Assembly: GCF_004331465.1 (NCBI RefSeq) | Contig: NZ_SJKB01000008.1 | Coordinates: 124,001 to 188,000 of the forward strand | Length of the DNA: 64,000 bases | Direction: 5' to 3' | Source of the DNA: Kribbella pittospori | Lineage (GTDB): Bacteria; Actinomycetota; Actinomycetes; Propionibacteriales; Kribbellaceae | Shown here: positions 41,472 to 50,298 of the stretch, piece after piece | Numbering within the stretch: the first letter of the stretch is position 1 | How the letters are laid out: every line of letters starts with the position of its first letter | Notes under the pieces: generated by a model | What the model saw: the letters and a program-made list of their open reading frames with translations, nothing else | Database searches by the model: none | Told to the model about the DNA's origin: nothing | Position numbers and translations under genes: made by a program

Positions 41472-42592
41472 CCGTCCGTACGCCGACCGCCTTGGCACCG
41501 GCGCCGCCGGGGAAGATGGGGAGCAGCGTTCCGGCGACGGAGCTGCTCTCGTTCCTCGACGCGCTGGGGACGTGGCGCGACCGGCGGAAGGCCGAGCTGG
41601 ACGAGCTGGACCAGGCCGCCCTGCACTCCCCCGAATCCGACGCGCTGAGTGCCGATGTCGTGCTCGCGATGGCGGTCTGGAAGGCGGTATCGGATCGGTA
41701 CGAGCTGATCCTGATCACGTGGGATTCGGGCCGGGTCGGGACGAAGGAGACCGAGCGGATCAGCACGTTGATCTGGGGCGGTCTGGACACCGGCAGCGCC
41801 GGTGGATCGCTCGCAGTTTCGTTGCCCGAGGCATGCAAGTTGTCGGACGCGCTGGCGTCGAGCCTGCGAGCCAAGCTGGCGCTGGAGCCGGGTGACGCCG
41901 ACCTGGCCGCCCGGCTGCGGCAGCTGCGCGCTCAAGTCGAGCGGATCAACGACCTGGTCAAGCTCGAGCCGGCCGGCACCCGCAACGCAGCGATCGCGGA
42001 GCACCACGACCTCGATCGCCGGGTGAGCGACCTGGCCGATCGGAACAAGCGCGGTGCGGACATCGGCGGGCTGATCGGTCCGCTGGAGATCGACCTGGCC
42101 CGGAGTGAGCGCGACCTCATCGTCGGTGCCGCCACACGCAAGGAGCGCGCGGCCGATGTCGCGCGCGCACGCTCGCTGCGCAGCGAGCTGGAGGCACAGG
42201 GCCAGGCCGTGCGCAGTCTTGCCGACAAGGCGGTCGCCACGGTTACACCGGCCCCGCGACTCGCCGTACCTGATGTGACTGCGCTCGGACCGGTGCCGAA
42301 CACGCCGTCCGAGCTGGAGAAGTACCTGACCCGGCTGGACGCCGTGCGACGTGCGCTCGGTCAGGCACAGGCGGCGTACGGCGCCGTACTGGAACGGCGG
42401 GACGAGTTGGCCGCCCGGCTGGACGCGTACCAGGTGAAAGCGGCGAGTGTTGCCCCAGGCAACGAGGACCTCGCCGAGCTGTACCGGCGCGGCCGTGCCG
42501 TGATCGAGTCGGAACCGGTGGAGCTGGCCCGGCTGGGTGCACTGGTGACGGCTTACCAGGCCTACCTGGAAGCCACAGGAGGGACGAAATGA
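41468..42592 (+). CDS. coiled-coil protein between GlnH and PknG
   Basis: 374 aa, predicted cytoplasmic and almost wholly helical with coiled-coil stretches (LRQLRAQVERINDLVKLE; SERDLIVGAATRKERAADV; RALGQAQAAYGAVLERRDEL). No domain recognised. It is absent from the three-gene mycobacterial locus, so it is an added part here, perhaps a scaffold for PknG. ATGA overlaps at both ends. Confidence 0.8.
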   Translation: MTVRTPTALAPAPPGKMGSSVPATELLSFLDALGTWRDRRKAELDELDQAALHSPESDALSADVVLAMAVWKAVSDRYELILITWDSGRVGTKETERISTLIWGGLDTGSAGGSLAVSLPEACKLSDALASSLRAKLALEPGDADLAARLRQLRAQVERINDLVKLEPAGTRNAAIAEHHDLDRRVSDLADRNKRGADIGGLIGPLEIDLARSERDLIVGAATRKERAADVARARSLRSELEAQGQAVRSLADKAVATVTPAPRLAVPDVTALGPVPNTPSELEKYLTRLDAVRRALGQAQAAYGAVLERRDELAARLDAYQVKAASVAPGNEDLAELYRRGRAVIESEPVELARLGALVTAYQAYLEATGGTK

Positions 42593-44970
42593 CCACGACC
42601 ATCGCCTGTACGCAGCCCGGCTGCACCGGGAGCATCCAGGACGGGTACTGCGACGTGTGCGGCTCGCCCGCGGCCGCAGCCGCGACCAGTCCGAGTCCGT
42701 CGACCGGTGCCTGTACACAGCCCGGCTGCACCGGCACCTTCGTGGACGGGTACTGCGATGTCTGTGGCTCACCGGCACCCTCTGGTGCGGTCAGCCCCTC
42801 CGCTGTTGTCGGAGCTCCCAGCGTGACCGCGCCGGACCTGCCGGACCCGATAAGCACCCCTTCAACGGTTTCGCGCGCCTCCAACCGGCTCGCATCGACC
42901 CCACTCGGCTCGGCCCGCGCGGGCGCGGCCGGCTCGAAGCTGACCCGTAAACTGGGGACGTCCTCCACGCGGCTGCGCGGAGCGCGACTCGGCGCCGGCC
43001 TCACCCACGTGCCGTCGATCCCCGCGATCGACGCCAGCAAAGCGATCCTGGTCAACCCGATGGTCCCCGAGGACCGCCGGAACTGTCCGAGCTGCGGCCA
43101 TGAGGTCGGCCGCGCCCGCGGCGACCAGCCCGGCCGGACCGAGGGCTTCTGCCCGAAGTGCCGGAGCAAGTTCTCGTTCTCGCCGAAGCTGCACGCGGGC
43201 GACCTGGTCGGCGGCCAGTACCAGGTGGCCGGCTGCCTGGCGCACGGCGGCTTCGGCTGGATCTACCTGGCCCGGGACAAGAACGTGTCCGACCGGTGGG
43301 TGGTGCTGAAGGGCCTGCTGAACTCCGAGGACCCGGACGCCGTCGCCGCCGCGATCGCCGAGCAGCAGTTCCTGGCCCGCGTCGAGCACCCCCTGATCGT
43401 CGAGATCTACAACTTCGTCACCCACGACGGCGCCGGCTACATCGTGATGGAGTACGTCGGCGGTACCTCGCTGAAGACGTTGCTCAAGCAACGAATGGCC
43501 GCGAACCACGGGCAGTACGACGCGCTGCCGATCGACCAGGCGATCGCGTACATCCTCGAGATCCTGCCCGCGTTCTCCTACCTGCACGACCTCGAGCTGC
43601 TGTACTGCGACTTCAAGCCGGACAACATCATCCAGGTCGGCGACGCGGTCAAGCTGATCGACCTCGGTGGGGTCCGGCGGATCGACGACCTCGACTCGGC
43701 GATCTACGGCACGGTCGGCTTCCAGGCTCCCGAGGTGGCCGAGGTCGGCCCGTCGGTCGCGTCCGACATCTACACGCTCGGCCGGACGCTGTGCGTGCTG
43801 GCGATGGAGTTCCGCGGCTACCAGTCGCGGTACGTCGATTCGCTGCCGCCGGTGAACGACGTACCGCTGTTCCAGAAGTACGACTCGGTGTACCGGCTGC
43901 TGGCCAAGGCGTGTGCGAAGGACCCGGCGGACCGGTTCCAGTCTGCCGACGAATTCCGTGTGCAGCTGCTCGGCGTACTGCGAGAGGTCGTCGCGGACAA
44001 GCAGGGCGTCAAGGCCGCACAGCACTCGGCGTCGTCCCTGCTGTTCGGCACGCCCGGTGACAAGTCGACGGGGTTGGGAGATGCCGCCGAGCCTTGGCAG
44101 CAGCTGCCCTCGCTGGCGCCGGACGACAGCGACAAGATGGCCGGCTGGCTGAAGACCGTGAGCGTTCCGGACGCCGGCAAGCGACTCGAGCTGCTGGTGG
44201 ACGCGCCGGAGTCGTCGGCGCAGATCCTGCTGGAGATCGCGGAGGCCGCGCTCGAGGTGGGCGAGGAGCGCTACGACATGGTCGACACCGCGGGGTCCGA
44301 CCTGCTGGCCGAGGACCCATGGGAGTGGCGGGCGGTCTGGATGGCCGGACTGGTCGCTCTGGCCCGCGGCGACGCGCCCGGGGCGCAATCGGCTTTCAAC
44401 GCCGTTTACGGCCAGGTGCCGGGTGAGCTCGGGCCGAAGCTGGCGCTGGCGATCGCCTGCGAGCAGAGCGGCGAGTACGACGTTGCCGAGGGCCTCTACC
44501 TCACCTGCGCCCGCACAGACGCCAACTACATCGCGCCCTCGGCCTTCGGTCTGGCCGCCATCCGCACGCAGCGGAACGACCTCGACGGAGCCCTGGCCGC
44601 ACTCGACCTGGTGCCACGAACCAGCGGCGCGTACGTGCGGGCCCGTCGCCAGCGAGCCGGACTGCTGGCAGGATCGGGGCGTGGCCTGCCCGCGCTCGCT
44701 CAGGCGATGGACAGCATCGACGCGCTGACCATCGACCCGGTCGACCGGGCCAACCTGGCCGCGGACGTGTTCCGGACCGCGCTGGCCGAGGTCCAGCAGT
44801 CCGGTCCGCAGGAAGGTCTGCGGATCGACGGACGGGAGGCGACCGAGCCGGCCCTGCGGGACGGGCTCGAAGCCACCTACCGGCAGTTGGCCGACCAGGC
44901 CGAGAGCCGGCCGGAACGGATCGCCCTGGTCGACCAGGCCAACGAGGTTCGAGGATGGACGTTGCGATGA
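42589..44970 (+). CDS. pknG: PknG-like serine/threonine protein kinase
   Basis: 793 aa. Two tandem Cys knuckles (CTQPGCTG..DGYCDVCGSP at about 7-27 and 43-63), a Ser/Pro linker, a rubredoxin-like metal site (CPSCG near 166, CPKC near 187), kinase domain about 205-475, and a C-terminal TPR-like helical part. Catalytic loop YCDFKPDNII and DLGG instead of DFG are PknG signatures; the ATP Lys is in WVVLKG. PknG controls central nitrogen/carbon metabolism via FHA proteins. ATGA-coupled to the phosphatase. Confidence 0.93.
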   Translation: MTTTIACTQPGCTGSIQDGYCDVCGSPAAAAATSPSPSTGACTQPGCTGTFVDGYCDVCGSPAPSGAVSPSAVVGAPSVTAPDLPDPISTPSTVSRASNRLASTPLGSARAGAAGSKLTRKLGTSSTRLRGARLGAGLTHVPSIPAIDASKAILVNPMVPEDRRNCPSCGHEVGRARGDQPGRTEGFCPKCRSKFSFSPKLHAGDLVGGQYQVAGCLAHGGFGWIYLARDKNVSDRWVVLKGLLNSEDPDAVAAAIAEQQFLARVEHPLIVEIYNFVTHDGAGYIVMEYVGGTSLKTLLKQRMAANHGQYDALPIDQAIAYILEILPAFSYLHDLELLYCDFKPDNIIQVGDAVKLIDLGGVRRIDDLDSAIYGTVGFQAPEVAEVGPSVASDIYTLGRTLCVLAMEFRGYQSRYVDSLPPVNDVPLFQKYDSVYRLLAKACAKDPADRFQSADEFRVQLLGVLREVVADKQGVKAAQHSASSLLFGTPGDKSTGLGDAAEPWQQLPSLAPDDSDKMAGWLKTVSVPDAGKRLELLVDAPESSAQILLEIAEAALEVGEERYDMVDTAGSDLLAEDPWEWRAVWMAGLVALARGDAPGAQSAFNAVYGQVPGELGPKLALAIACEQSGEYDVAEGLYLTCARTDANYIAPSAFGLAAIRTQRNDLDGALAALDLVPRTSGAYVRARRQRAGLLAGSGRGLPALAQAMDSIDALTIDPVDRANLAADVFRTALAEVQQSGPQEGLRIDGREATEPALRDGLEATYRQLADQAESRPERIALVDQANEVRGWTLR

Positions 44971-46022
44971 CGAGTACGACCCAGACGGTCTGCCCCAGCT
45001 GTGGCGGGCAGGTGTCCGAGGCCGATCGCTTCTGCGAGGCCTGCGGCGCCGAGCTCAACCCGACGGCCGCCCCCGCCAGTCCCGCGTTGGACACCGACAC
45101 CGAGCCCACGGTCGAGATCAGCACCGCCCCTGCGGCGGAGCCGGTCGGTCCGTGCCGGTCCTGCGGTGGTGCGATCGGTGCCGAGGGCTACTGCGAGACC
45201 TGCGGCACGAAGGCGAGCAAGCCGCGCGACCACTTCGACGAACACCCAGCACCGTGGGTGGCCGGCGTGTGCGACCGCGGCATCCGGCACAGCCGCAACG
45301 AGGACGCACTGGCCATCGCGGCCGACGCGGAGCCCGGCAGCCGGGCGCTACTGGTCGTCTGTGACGGTGTGAGCTCGTCACTCGACTCGGACGTCGCCAG
45401 TCTGGCCGCAGCACGTGCTGCACGCGAGGTGCTGGTGGCTGGGCATGCCCAGGGCATCGGCACCGAGTCGTCGCACAGCAATGCGATCGTGGCCAGGCTC
45501 AAGGCGGCTGCCGACGCGGCCAATGACGCCGTACTGGACAACACGAGTCCGGACAGTCCGAACCCGGCGTCGTGCACGTTCGTGGCGGCCGTTCTGGAGG
45601 ACGGTCTGCTGGTGGCCGGTGCTGTCGGCGACAGTCGCGCGTACTGGTTCCCGGACGAGGACGAAGCGGTCGCACTGACCGTGGACGACTCGTGGGCCGC
45701 GGAGCTGATCGCGACCGGCATCTCCCGCGCTGAGGCGGAGTCCGGTCCGCACGCGCACGCGATCACGCGCTGGCTCGGCAAGGACGCACCGGACCACACA
45801 CCCCGGACCACCACGCTCTGCCCGGCCGGACCGGGCTGGATCCTGGTCTGCTCGGACGGGTTGTGGAACTACTGCTCCGAGGCGGCACCGCTGGCCGACC
45901 TCGTACGTCAGACCGCTGCGGCGCACGGTGGCGAGCCGCTGGCCACCGCGTCCGCCCTGGTCGACTGGGCCAACGCCCAGGGCGGTCAGGACAACATCAC
46001 CGTCGCGCTGGCGCGGCTCTAG
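44967..46022 (+). CDS. PP2C-type Ser/Thr phosphatase with N-terminal zinc ribbons
   Basis: 351 aa. Two Cys4 ribbons come first (CPSCGGQVSEADRFCEACG; CRSCGGAIGAEGYCETCG), then a PP2C domain with RNEDAL, VVCDGVSSS, VGDSRAYWF, CSDGLWNYC and GGQDNITVAL, so the metal-binding Asp residues are kept. It should reverse the PknG phosphorylations. The start overlaps the pknG stop. Confidence 0.92.
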   Translation: MTSTTQTVCPSCGGQVSEADRFCEACGAELNPTAAPASPALDTDTEPTVEISTAPAAEPVGPCRSCGGAIGAEGYCETCGTKASKPRDHFDEHPAPWVAGVCDRGIRHSRNEDALAIAADAEPGSRALLVVCDGVSSSLDSDVASLAAARAAREVLVAGHAQGIGTESSHSNAIVARLKAAADAANDAVLDNTSPDSPNPASCTFVAAVLEDGLLVAGAVGDSRAYWFPDEDEAVALTVDDSWAAELIATGISRAEAESGPHAHAITRWLGKDAPDHTPRTTTLCPAGPGWILVCSDGLWNYCSEAAPLADLVRQTAAAHGGEPLATASALVDWANAQGGQDNITVALARL

Positions 46023-46042
46023 CTTCAGGAAAGGACGCCGAG

Positions 46043-47320
46043 ATGGCTGAGTTCTCCGCCACCGTCTACCAGAACGAGTTCCTGCCGGACGGCGGGACCG
46101 ACGTACACGCGATCGTCACGGTGAACTGCAGCGGCGCCGGCGCGGCCGGGCAGTCCGGCAGCGGTGACGCCGGCGAGATCATCATCGTCGACACCTCCGG
46201 CTCGATGGGCGCCGACGGCGTCCGGGCCGCCGGGGCCGCCGCGCAGACCGCGCTCGACCAGATCCTCGACGGCGTCTGGTTCGCGGTCATCTCCGGCAAC
46301 GACCGCGCGCAGCTGGCGTTCCCGCCCTCGCCGGAGCCGGTGATGATGAAGATGGACCAGTTCACCCGGCAGGCGGCCAAGGACGCGGTGGCCCGGTTCT
46401 ACGCCGACGGCGGCACCGCGATGGGCACCTGGCTGCGGCTGGCGTCGCGGGTGTTCGCGACCGTGCCGTCGCTGACCCAGAAGCACGCGATCCTGCTCAC
46501 CGACGGCGAGAACCAGCACGAGACACCCGAAGTACTCACCGAGACCATCAAGGCGGTCACCGGCCAGTTCCAGTGCGACACCCGCGGTGTCGGCGTGGCC
46601 TGGCAGGTCGACGAGGTACGGCGGATCGCGCAAGCGCTACTCGGCACCGTCGACATCATCCCGGCGCCGGACCAGCTGGCGGCCGAGTTCTCCAAGCTGA
46701 TCCAGAACGCGATGAGCCGCGGTGTCGCGCAGGCCGACCTGCGGGTCTGGGCTCCGCAGGGTGCGGAGGTGCTGTTCGTCCGGCAGGTCGCGCCGACCGT
46801 TGAGGACCTGACGTCACGCCGTACGGCGATCAACCCGCTGACCGGCTCGTACCCGACCGGCTCGTGGGGTGACGAGTCGCGTGACTACCACGTCGCGATC
46901 CGGCTTGCTGCGAAGGGGATCGGGCAGGAGCAGCTGGCCGCCCGGGTGCAGCTGGTCCTCGGCGCCGACGTGGTCGCACAGGGTCTGGTCAAGGCGTTGT
47001 GGTCTGCGGACGAGGCGCTGACCACGCGGATCAGCCCCGAGGTCGCGCACTACACCGGGCAGACCGAGCTGGCCGACGCGATCCAGGAAGGCCTGGCCGC
47101 GAAGGCCGCCGGCGACACCGAGACCGCGACCACCAAGCTCGGCCGGGCCGTCCAGCTGGCGGCGCAGACCGGCAACGAGGAAGCGACCACGCGGCTGCGC
47201 AAGGTGGTCGACATCGACGACCAGGAGGCGGGTACCGTGCGGCTGAAGCGGACCGTCGAGAAGGCCGACGAGATGGCCCTCGATACGGCCTCCACCAAGA
47301 CCACTCGGGTGAAGAAATGA
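46043..47320 (+). CDS. VWA-domain protein (TerY-like)
   Basis: 425 aa. MIDAS motif DTSGSMG near residue 50, with Thr and Asp partners in DGGTAMGT and LLTDGENQHET. After the VWA fold comes a beta-rich part and a helical tail with a Lys-rich end (KTTRVKK). No signal peptide. VWA plus PP2C plus kinase is the make-up of TerY phosphorylation triads. 20 nt after the phosphatase stop, with AGGAAAGGA before the ATG. Confidence 0.9.
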   Translation: MAEFSATVYQNEFLPDGGTDVHAIVTVNCSGAGAAGQSGSGDAGEIIIVDTSGSMGADGVRAAGAAAQTALDQILDGVWFAVISGNDRAQLAFPPSPEPVMMKMDQFTRQAAKDAVARFYADGGTAMGTWLRLASRVFATVPSLTQKHAILLTDGENQHETPEVLTETIKAVTGQFQCDTRGVGVAWQVDEVRRIAQALLGTVDIIPAPDQLAAEFSKLIQNAMSRGVAQADLRVWAPQGAEVLFVRQVAPTVEDLTSRRTAINPLTGSYPTGSWGDESRDYHVAIRLAAKGIGQEQLAARVQLVLGADVVAQGLVKALWSADEALTTRISPEVAHYTGQTELADAIQEGLAAKAAGDTETATTKLGRAVQLAAQTGNEEATTRLRKVVDIDDQEAGTVRLKRTVEKADEMALDTASTKTTRVKK

Positions 47321-48054
47321 GCACGGTCAACTGTCCGAGCGGACACCCGTCCACCTCGACCGACTACTGCGACGTCTGCGGCCTGCCGATCGGCACTGCT
47401 GCGACTCCGGCTGGAGCCTCGGTGCCGGCGCCGGCCGTTGCCGCGCCTTCGCCTGCGCCCGCTGTGGCGGCTCAGACGTGCCCGAACTGCTCGGAGCCGG
47501 CTGCCACGGACGCCTTGTTCTGCGAGAGCTGCGGCTACGACTTCACCACCGGCACCATGCCGCGCGCCGCGTCCTCGCTCGACCTGTCGGCGCCTGGCGC
47601 GCCTGTCCCGCCGATGCCGCCGGGCCCGCCTGCCGAGGTTGCCGAGTGGGTCGTTGAGCGGTGGGTTGATCCGGACTGGTACGCCGTACAGCAGAGCGAC
47701 GACCCGTGTCCGTCACCGGGGTTGCCTGTCGTGATCCCTTTGAACGACAAGAGCGTGCTGGTCGGCCGCCCGTCGCGGAGCCGCGGCATCACGCCCGAGG
47801 TCGACTGCGGAGACGACACCGGGGTCAGCCGGCGGCAGGCTCAGCTCACAACTGACGGTCAGCGCTGGTGGGTCGAGGACCTGCAGTCCTCCAACGGGAC
47901 GTATGTCGGGCCCGCATCCGGACCGCTGCCCGAGGACCCGATCTCTCCTGGGCAGCGGCGTGAACTCAACCCGGACGACCGCGTGTACGTCGGCGCCTGG
48001 ACCCGCCTCGTCGTCCGCAAGTCCACTCCCGAGGAACGCGCCGGCCAGGCCTGA
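47317..48054 (+). CDS. FHA-domain protein with N-terminal zinc ribbons
   Basis: 245 aa. Two Cys clusters (CPSGHPSTSTDYCDVCGLP; CPNCSEPAATDALFCESCG), a Pro/Ala linker, then an FHA domain: VLVGRPSRSRG, GVSRRQAQL, SSNGTYVG. It should bind phosphothreonine on partners. It takes the place of GarA in the pathway but lacks a recognisable GarA-type N-terminal phosphorylation motif. ATGA overlap with the VWA gene; last gene of the cluster. Confidence 0.9.
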   Translation: MSTVNCPSGHPSTSTDYCDVCGLPIGTAATPAGASVPAPAVAAPSPAPAVAAQTCPNCSEPAATDALFCESCGYDFTTGTMPRAASSLDLSAPGAPVPPMPPGPPAEVAEWVVERWVDPDWYAVQQSDDPCPSPGLPVVIPLNDKSVLVGRPSRSRGITPEVDCGDDTGVSRRQAQLTTDGQRWWVEDLQSSNGTYVGPASGPLPEDPISPGQRRELNPDDRVYVGAWTRLVVRKSTPEERAGQA

Positions 48055-48520
48055 GGTTTGTCGGGAGCCCGACGCGGGGGGACGGTGGTTGGAGGTTCAG
48101 CCCGACGCGGCCGCTACGCGCGCTCCCGCCGTGCGTGCTCGCAACCGCTCCCAGCCGCCCCTTCCTTGCTTGCGCCGGACTCCTGCGTCGCCCGGCTTGT
48201 CGACTGCCACTGGATACGCCAGCCCGTAAATCGGCAGCACTCCGTCTCTCCCGGGCGGTCCGCACCGTGGATCGGGAGGCGGACCGAACGGCGATCGGGC
48301 CGTCCGCACCATGGATCGGGAGGCAGACAGCACCGGCGATCGGGGGGGTGGTTCGCACCCTGCATCGGGGCTCGACCCGCACTCTGGTTCGGGGCTCGGT
48401 GCGGAGTCTGGATCGGGGCCCGGTCCGGAGTCTGGATCGATCGCCCGGGGCGGGCCCGCATCATGGGAGTCGCGCTGCCGGACAGTCGCACCCGTGGAAT
48501 CGGGCCGTCGCCGGTGAAGG
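48055..48520. repeat. 466-nt intergenic region with degenerate tandem repeats
   Basis: No supported gene. Two near-identical 44-nt units begin at 48258 and 48302 (GTCCGCACC, then TGGATCGGGAGGC). The core TGGATCGGG or close variants then recur at 48361, 48385, 48409 and 48433, the last three exactly 24 nt apart. Open frames here on both strands just translate the repeats. No terminator was recognised after the FHA gene. Confidence 0.65.
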
Positions 48521-49390
48521 TCAAGGGATCAGAACGAGCTTGCCGCGGACGCCTCCCGCTCTCAGCAGGTCAAGGGCTTCGGCGGCCTCGGTAAGGGCGA
48601 AGGTCTTGGCCTCGGTCGTGCTGATCTGGCCGGCCTCGGCGGCGCGCGCGATCTCATCCAGGCGCCGGCCGTCAGGCTCGGCACGGACGATCGTGGGCTC
48701 GATGCCACGCTCAGCAGTGAACTGACCGCCGGGCACCCAGAACTCCGGAACCGCCGTGACATACCTGCCGCCATCGCGGACCGCAGCGAACGCCGCGCGA
48801 GCCCTCGGACCACCGACGACATCGAGGGCGGCGTCGGCTGACGAGGGTACGGGCGTGGTCGTCGAGTCCGGCGTGAGCACGGTGATTCCCCGGGCAACCG
48901 CGAGTTCAGCCGCGAACCGGCCGACCGCACCACGCGCTCCATTGACCAAGAGCGTCTGGCCGGCGCCGAGATCGAGAAGGTCGAGCGCCTGGTGGGCGGT
49001 GAGTGCGGCCAGCGGCAACGTGGCGGCCTCGACCCAGTCGAGGTTCGCCGGCGCCGCCGCCAGGTGTGCCGCCGGAAGCGTCACATACTCCGCATAGCCA
49101 CCAACCTGCGTCCTGGAATGACCGGTGCTCGCGATCACCGCAGCCCCGGCCTCCCAGTCGCCCGCCTCGACCACACCGGCCACGTCGTACCCGGGGACGA
49201 GCGGCAGCCGGAGTTCGTCGTACCAGCGGTAGTTCCCGGCCACCATGCCGAGGTCGGCCTGGTTGACCGCCGCGGCCATGACCTTGATCAGGACCTCGCC
49301 GTCAGCCGGCCGCCTCACCGGAAGGGTGTGCGGTCGCAGGACCGCTCCGGGGCCGACTCGGTCGGTTGCCATCACGCGCATCGTCGTCAT
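48521..49390 (-). CDS. NADP-dependent quinone oxidoreductase-like MDR protein
   Basis: 289 aa zinc-independent medium-chain dehydrogenase: DGEVLIKVMAAAVNQADLG, YDVAGVVEAGDW, and the Rossmann segment LLVNGARGAVGRFAAELA. It may reduce quinones or enones. ATG at 49390 is used; ATG 49381 is possible. It overlaps the upstream Crp gene by 89 nt in another frame, so the two are surely one transcript. Confidence 0.85.
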   Translation of the reverse strand: MTTMRVMATDRVGPGAVLRPHTLPVRRPADGEVLIKVMAAAVNQADLGMVAGNYRWYDELRLPLVPGYDVAGVVEAGDWEAGAAVIASTGHSRTQVGGYAEYVTLPAAHLAAAPANLDWVEAATLPLAALTAHQALDLLDLGAGQTLLVNGARGAVGRFAAELAVARGITVLTPDSTTTPVPSSADAALDVVGGPRARAAFAAVRDGGRYVTAVPEFWVPGGQFTAERGIEPTIVRAEPDGRRLDEIARAAEAGQISTTEAKTFALTEAAEALDLLRAGGVRGKLVLIP

Positions 49391-49991
49391 GTTCCCGACC
49401 GTAGGCAGCATCGGGCCGCTCGTCGTTGATCGAGATCAATCGCCGACGGATCCGGCTCAGTGCCTCCGGCGTGACACCGACGTACGACGCGATCTGGCGC
49501 TGGGTCAGCCGGTTCGCGAGAGCGCCGTGGTCGGCGAGGAACTGCTGATACCGCGCGGTCGCGTCGGTCAGCAGGAGCTCGCTGTGCCGTTGTTCGACGC
49601 GAAGGTAGAGCTCCTCCGTGAGCCGGGCGACGAGCTGCTGCCAGCCCGGGTTCGCCGCGACCATCGCGTCGTACCCAGACCGCGGGGCGACCATGAGGTC
49701 AGCGGGCTCGAGCGCCTCGATCGTGAGCTGCGAAGCCTCCTTGCGCAGCGCCGCGCTGTACGCGCAGACGAGCTCGCCCTCGGCGCGGAATCCCATCGTC
49801 CGCTCGGTCCCTGCGGGGTCGGTGGCGTACAGCCGGAACAGCCCACGCTCAACGAATCCGACCCGATCGGGCCGGTCTCCGGCCCGAACCATCAGCTCAC
49901 CCCGTTCGACCCGCGCAGGCCGGAACACCTCGCGTCCGCGAGCAGCTTCGGCCGCGGGGAGCTGGGCCAGGAAGCGCTCGAATTCACTCAT
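49302..49991 (-). CDS. Crp/Fnr-family regulator
   Basis: 229 aa. Cyclic-nucleotide-binding fold (VERGELMVRAGDRPDRVGFVERGLFRLY) and a C-terminal HTH (LTQRQIASYVGVTPEALSRIRRRL). No Fnr-type Cys cluster. The normal family end is near SINDER; ~43 further residues of low complexity run into the downstream gene. It may control that oxidoreductase. Confidence 0.85.
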   Translation of the reverse strand: MSEFERFLAQLPAAEAARGREVFRPARVERGELMVRAGDRPDRVGFVERGLFRLYATDPAGTERTMGFRAEGELVCAYSAALRKEASQLTIEALEPADLMVAPRSGYDAMVAANPGWQQLVARLTEELYLRVEQRHSELLLTDATARYQQFLADHGALANRLTQRQIASYVGVTPEALSRIRRRLISINDERPDAAYGREHDDDARDGNRPSRPRSGPATAHPSGEAAG

Positions 49992-50298
49992 ACGTTCACA
50001 ACATCATCCACCCGCCGCCTCCGACAAGCCGGGCGAGGCAGGCGAGCAACGCGAGCCGGGAACGGTCGGCGCGAATCGCACGGTGCCGCTCTCTCTGGTA
50101 TTGCATCCAGGTCCAGGTTGTCGCTCCCAGATCCGTTACCAAGCCGCAGCTCCGGGGCGCTGCTGCGGAGCGAGTTCACCGCTTTCAACACCGCCGTAGG
50201 TCACCAGCTCGCCGACCGGCGGTGGCATCAGGCCGGTCCCCGCAGCTCGTCGGCGTGCTGCTCGTCGACGGTGAACCGCTCCAACAGGTTCGCCCGGA
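49992..50298. other. 307-nt region without a recognisable gene
   Basis: Short open frames exist but none matches a family. On the minus strand a 25-codon piece ending at 50228 (LLERFTVDEQHADELRGP) has coding-like character directly behind the small secreted protein gene; it could be a gene remnant. No promoter or hairpin stands out. Confidence 0.4.

Noticed and set aside
47317..48054. FHA protein as a true GarA orthologue
   Set aside because: It has long zinc-ribbon and linker segments and no GarA-like N-terminal Thr-Thr phosphorylation motif.
48258..48440. Possible CRISPR array
   Set aside because: Repeats are tandem, degenerate and contiguous, with no unique spacers and no cas genes.
48058..48725. 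Open frames in the repeat region as a repeat-protein gene
   Set aside because: They overlap one another on both strands, lack ribosome sites and merely translate the DNA repeats.
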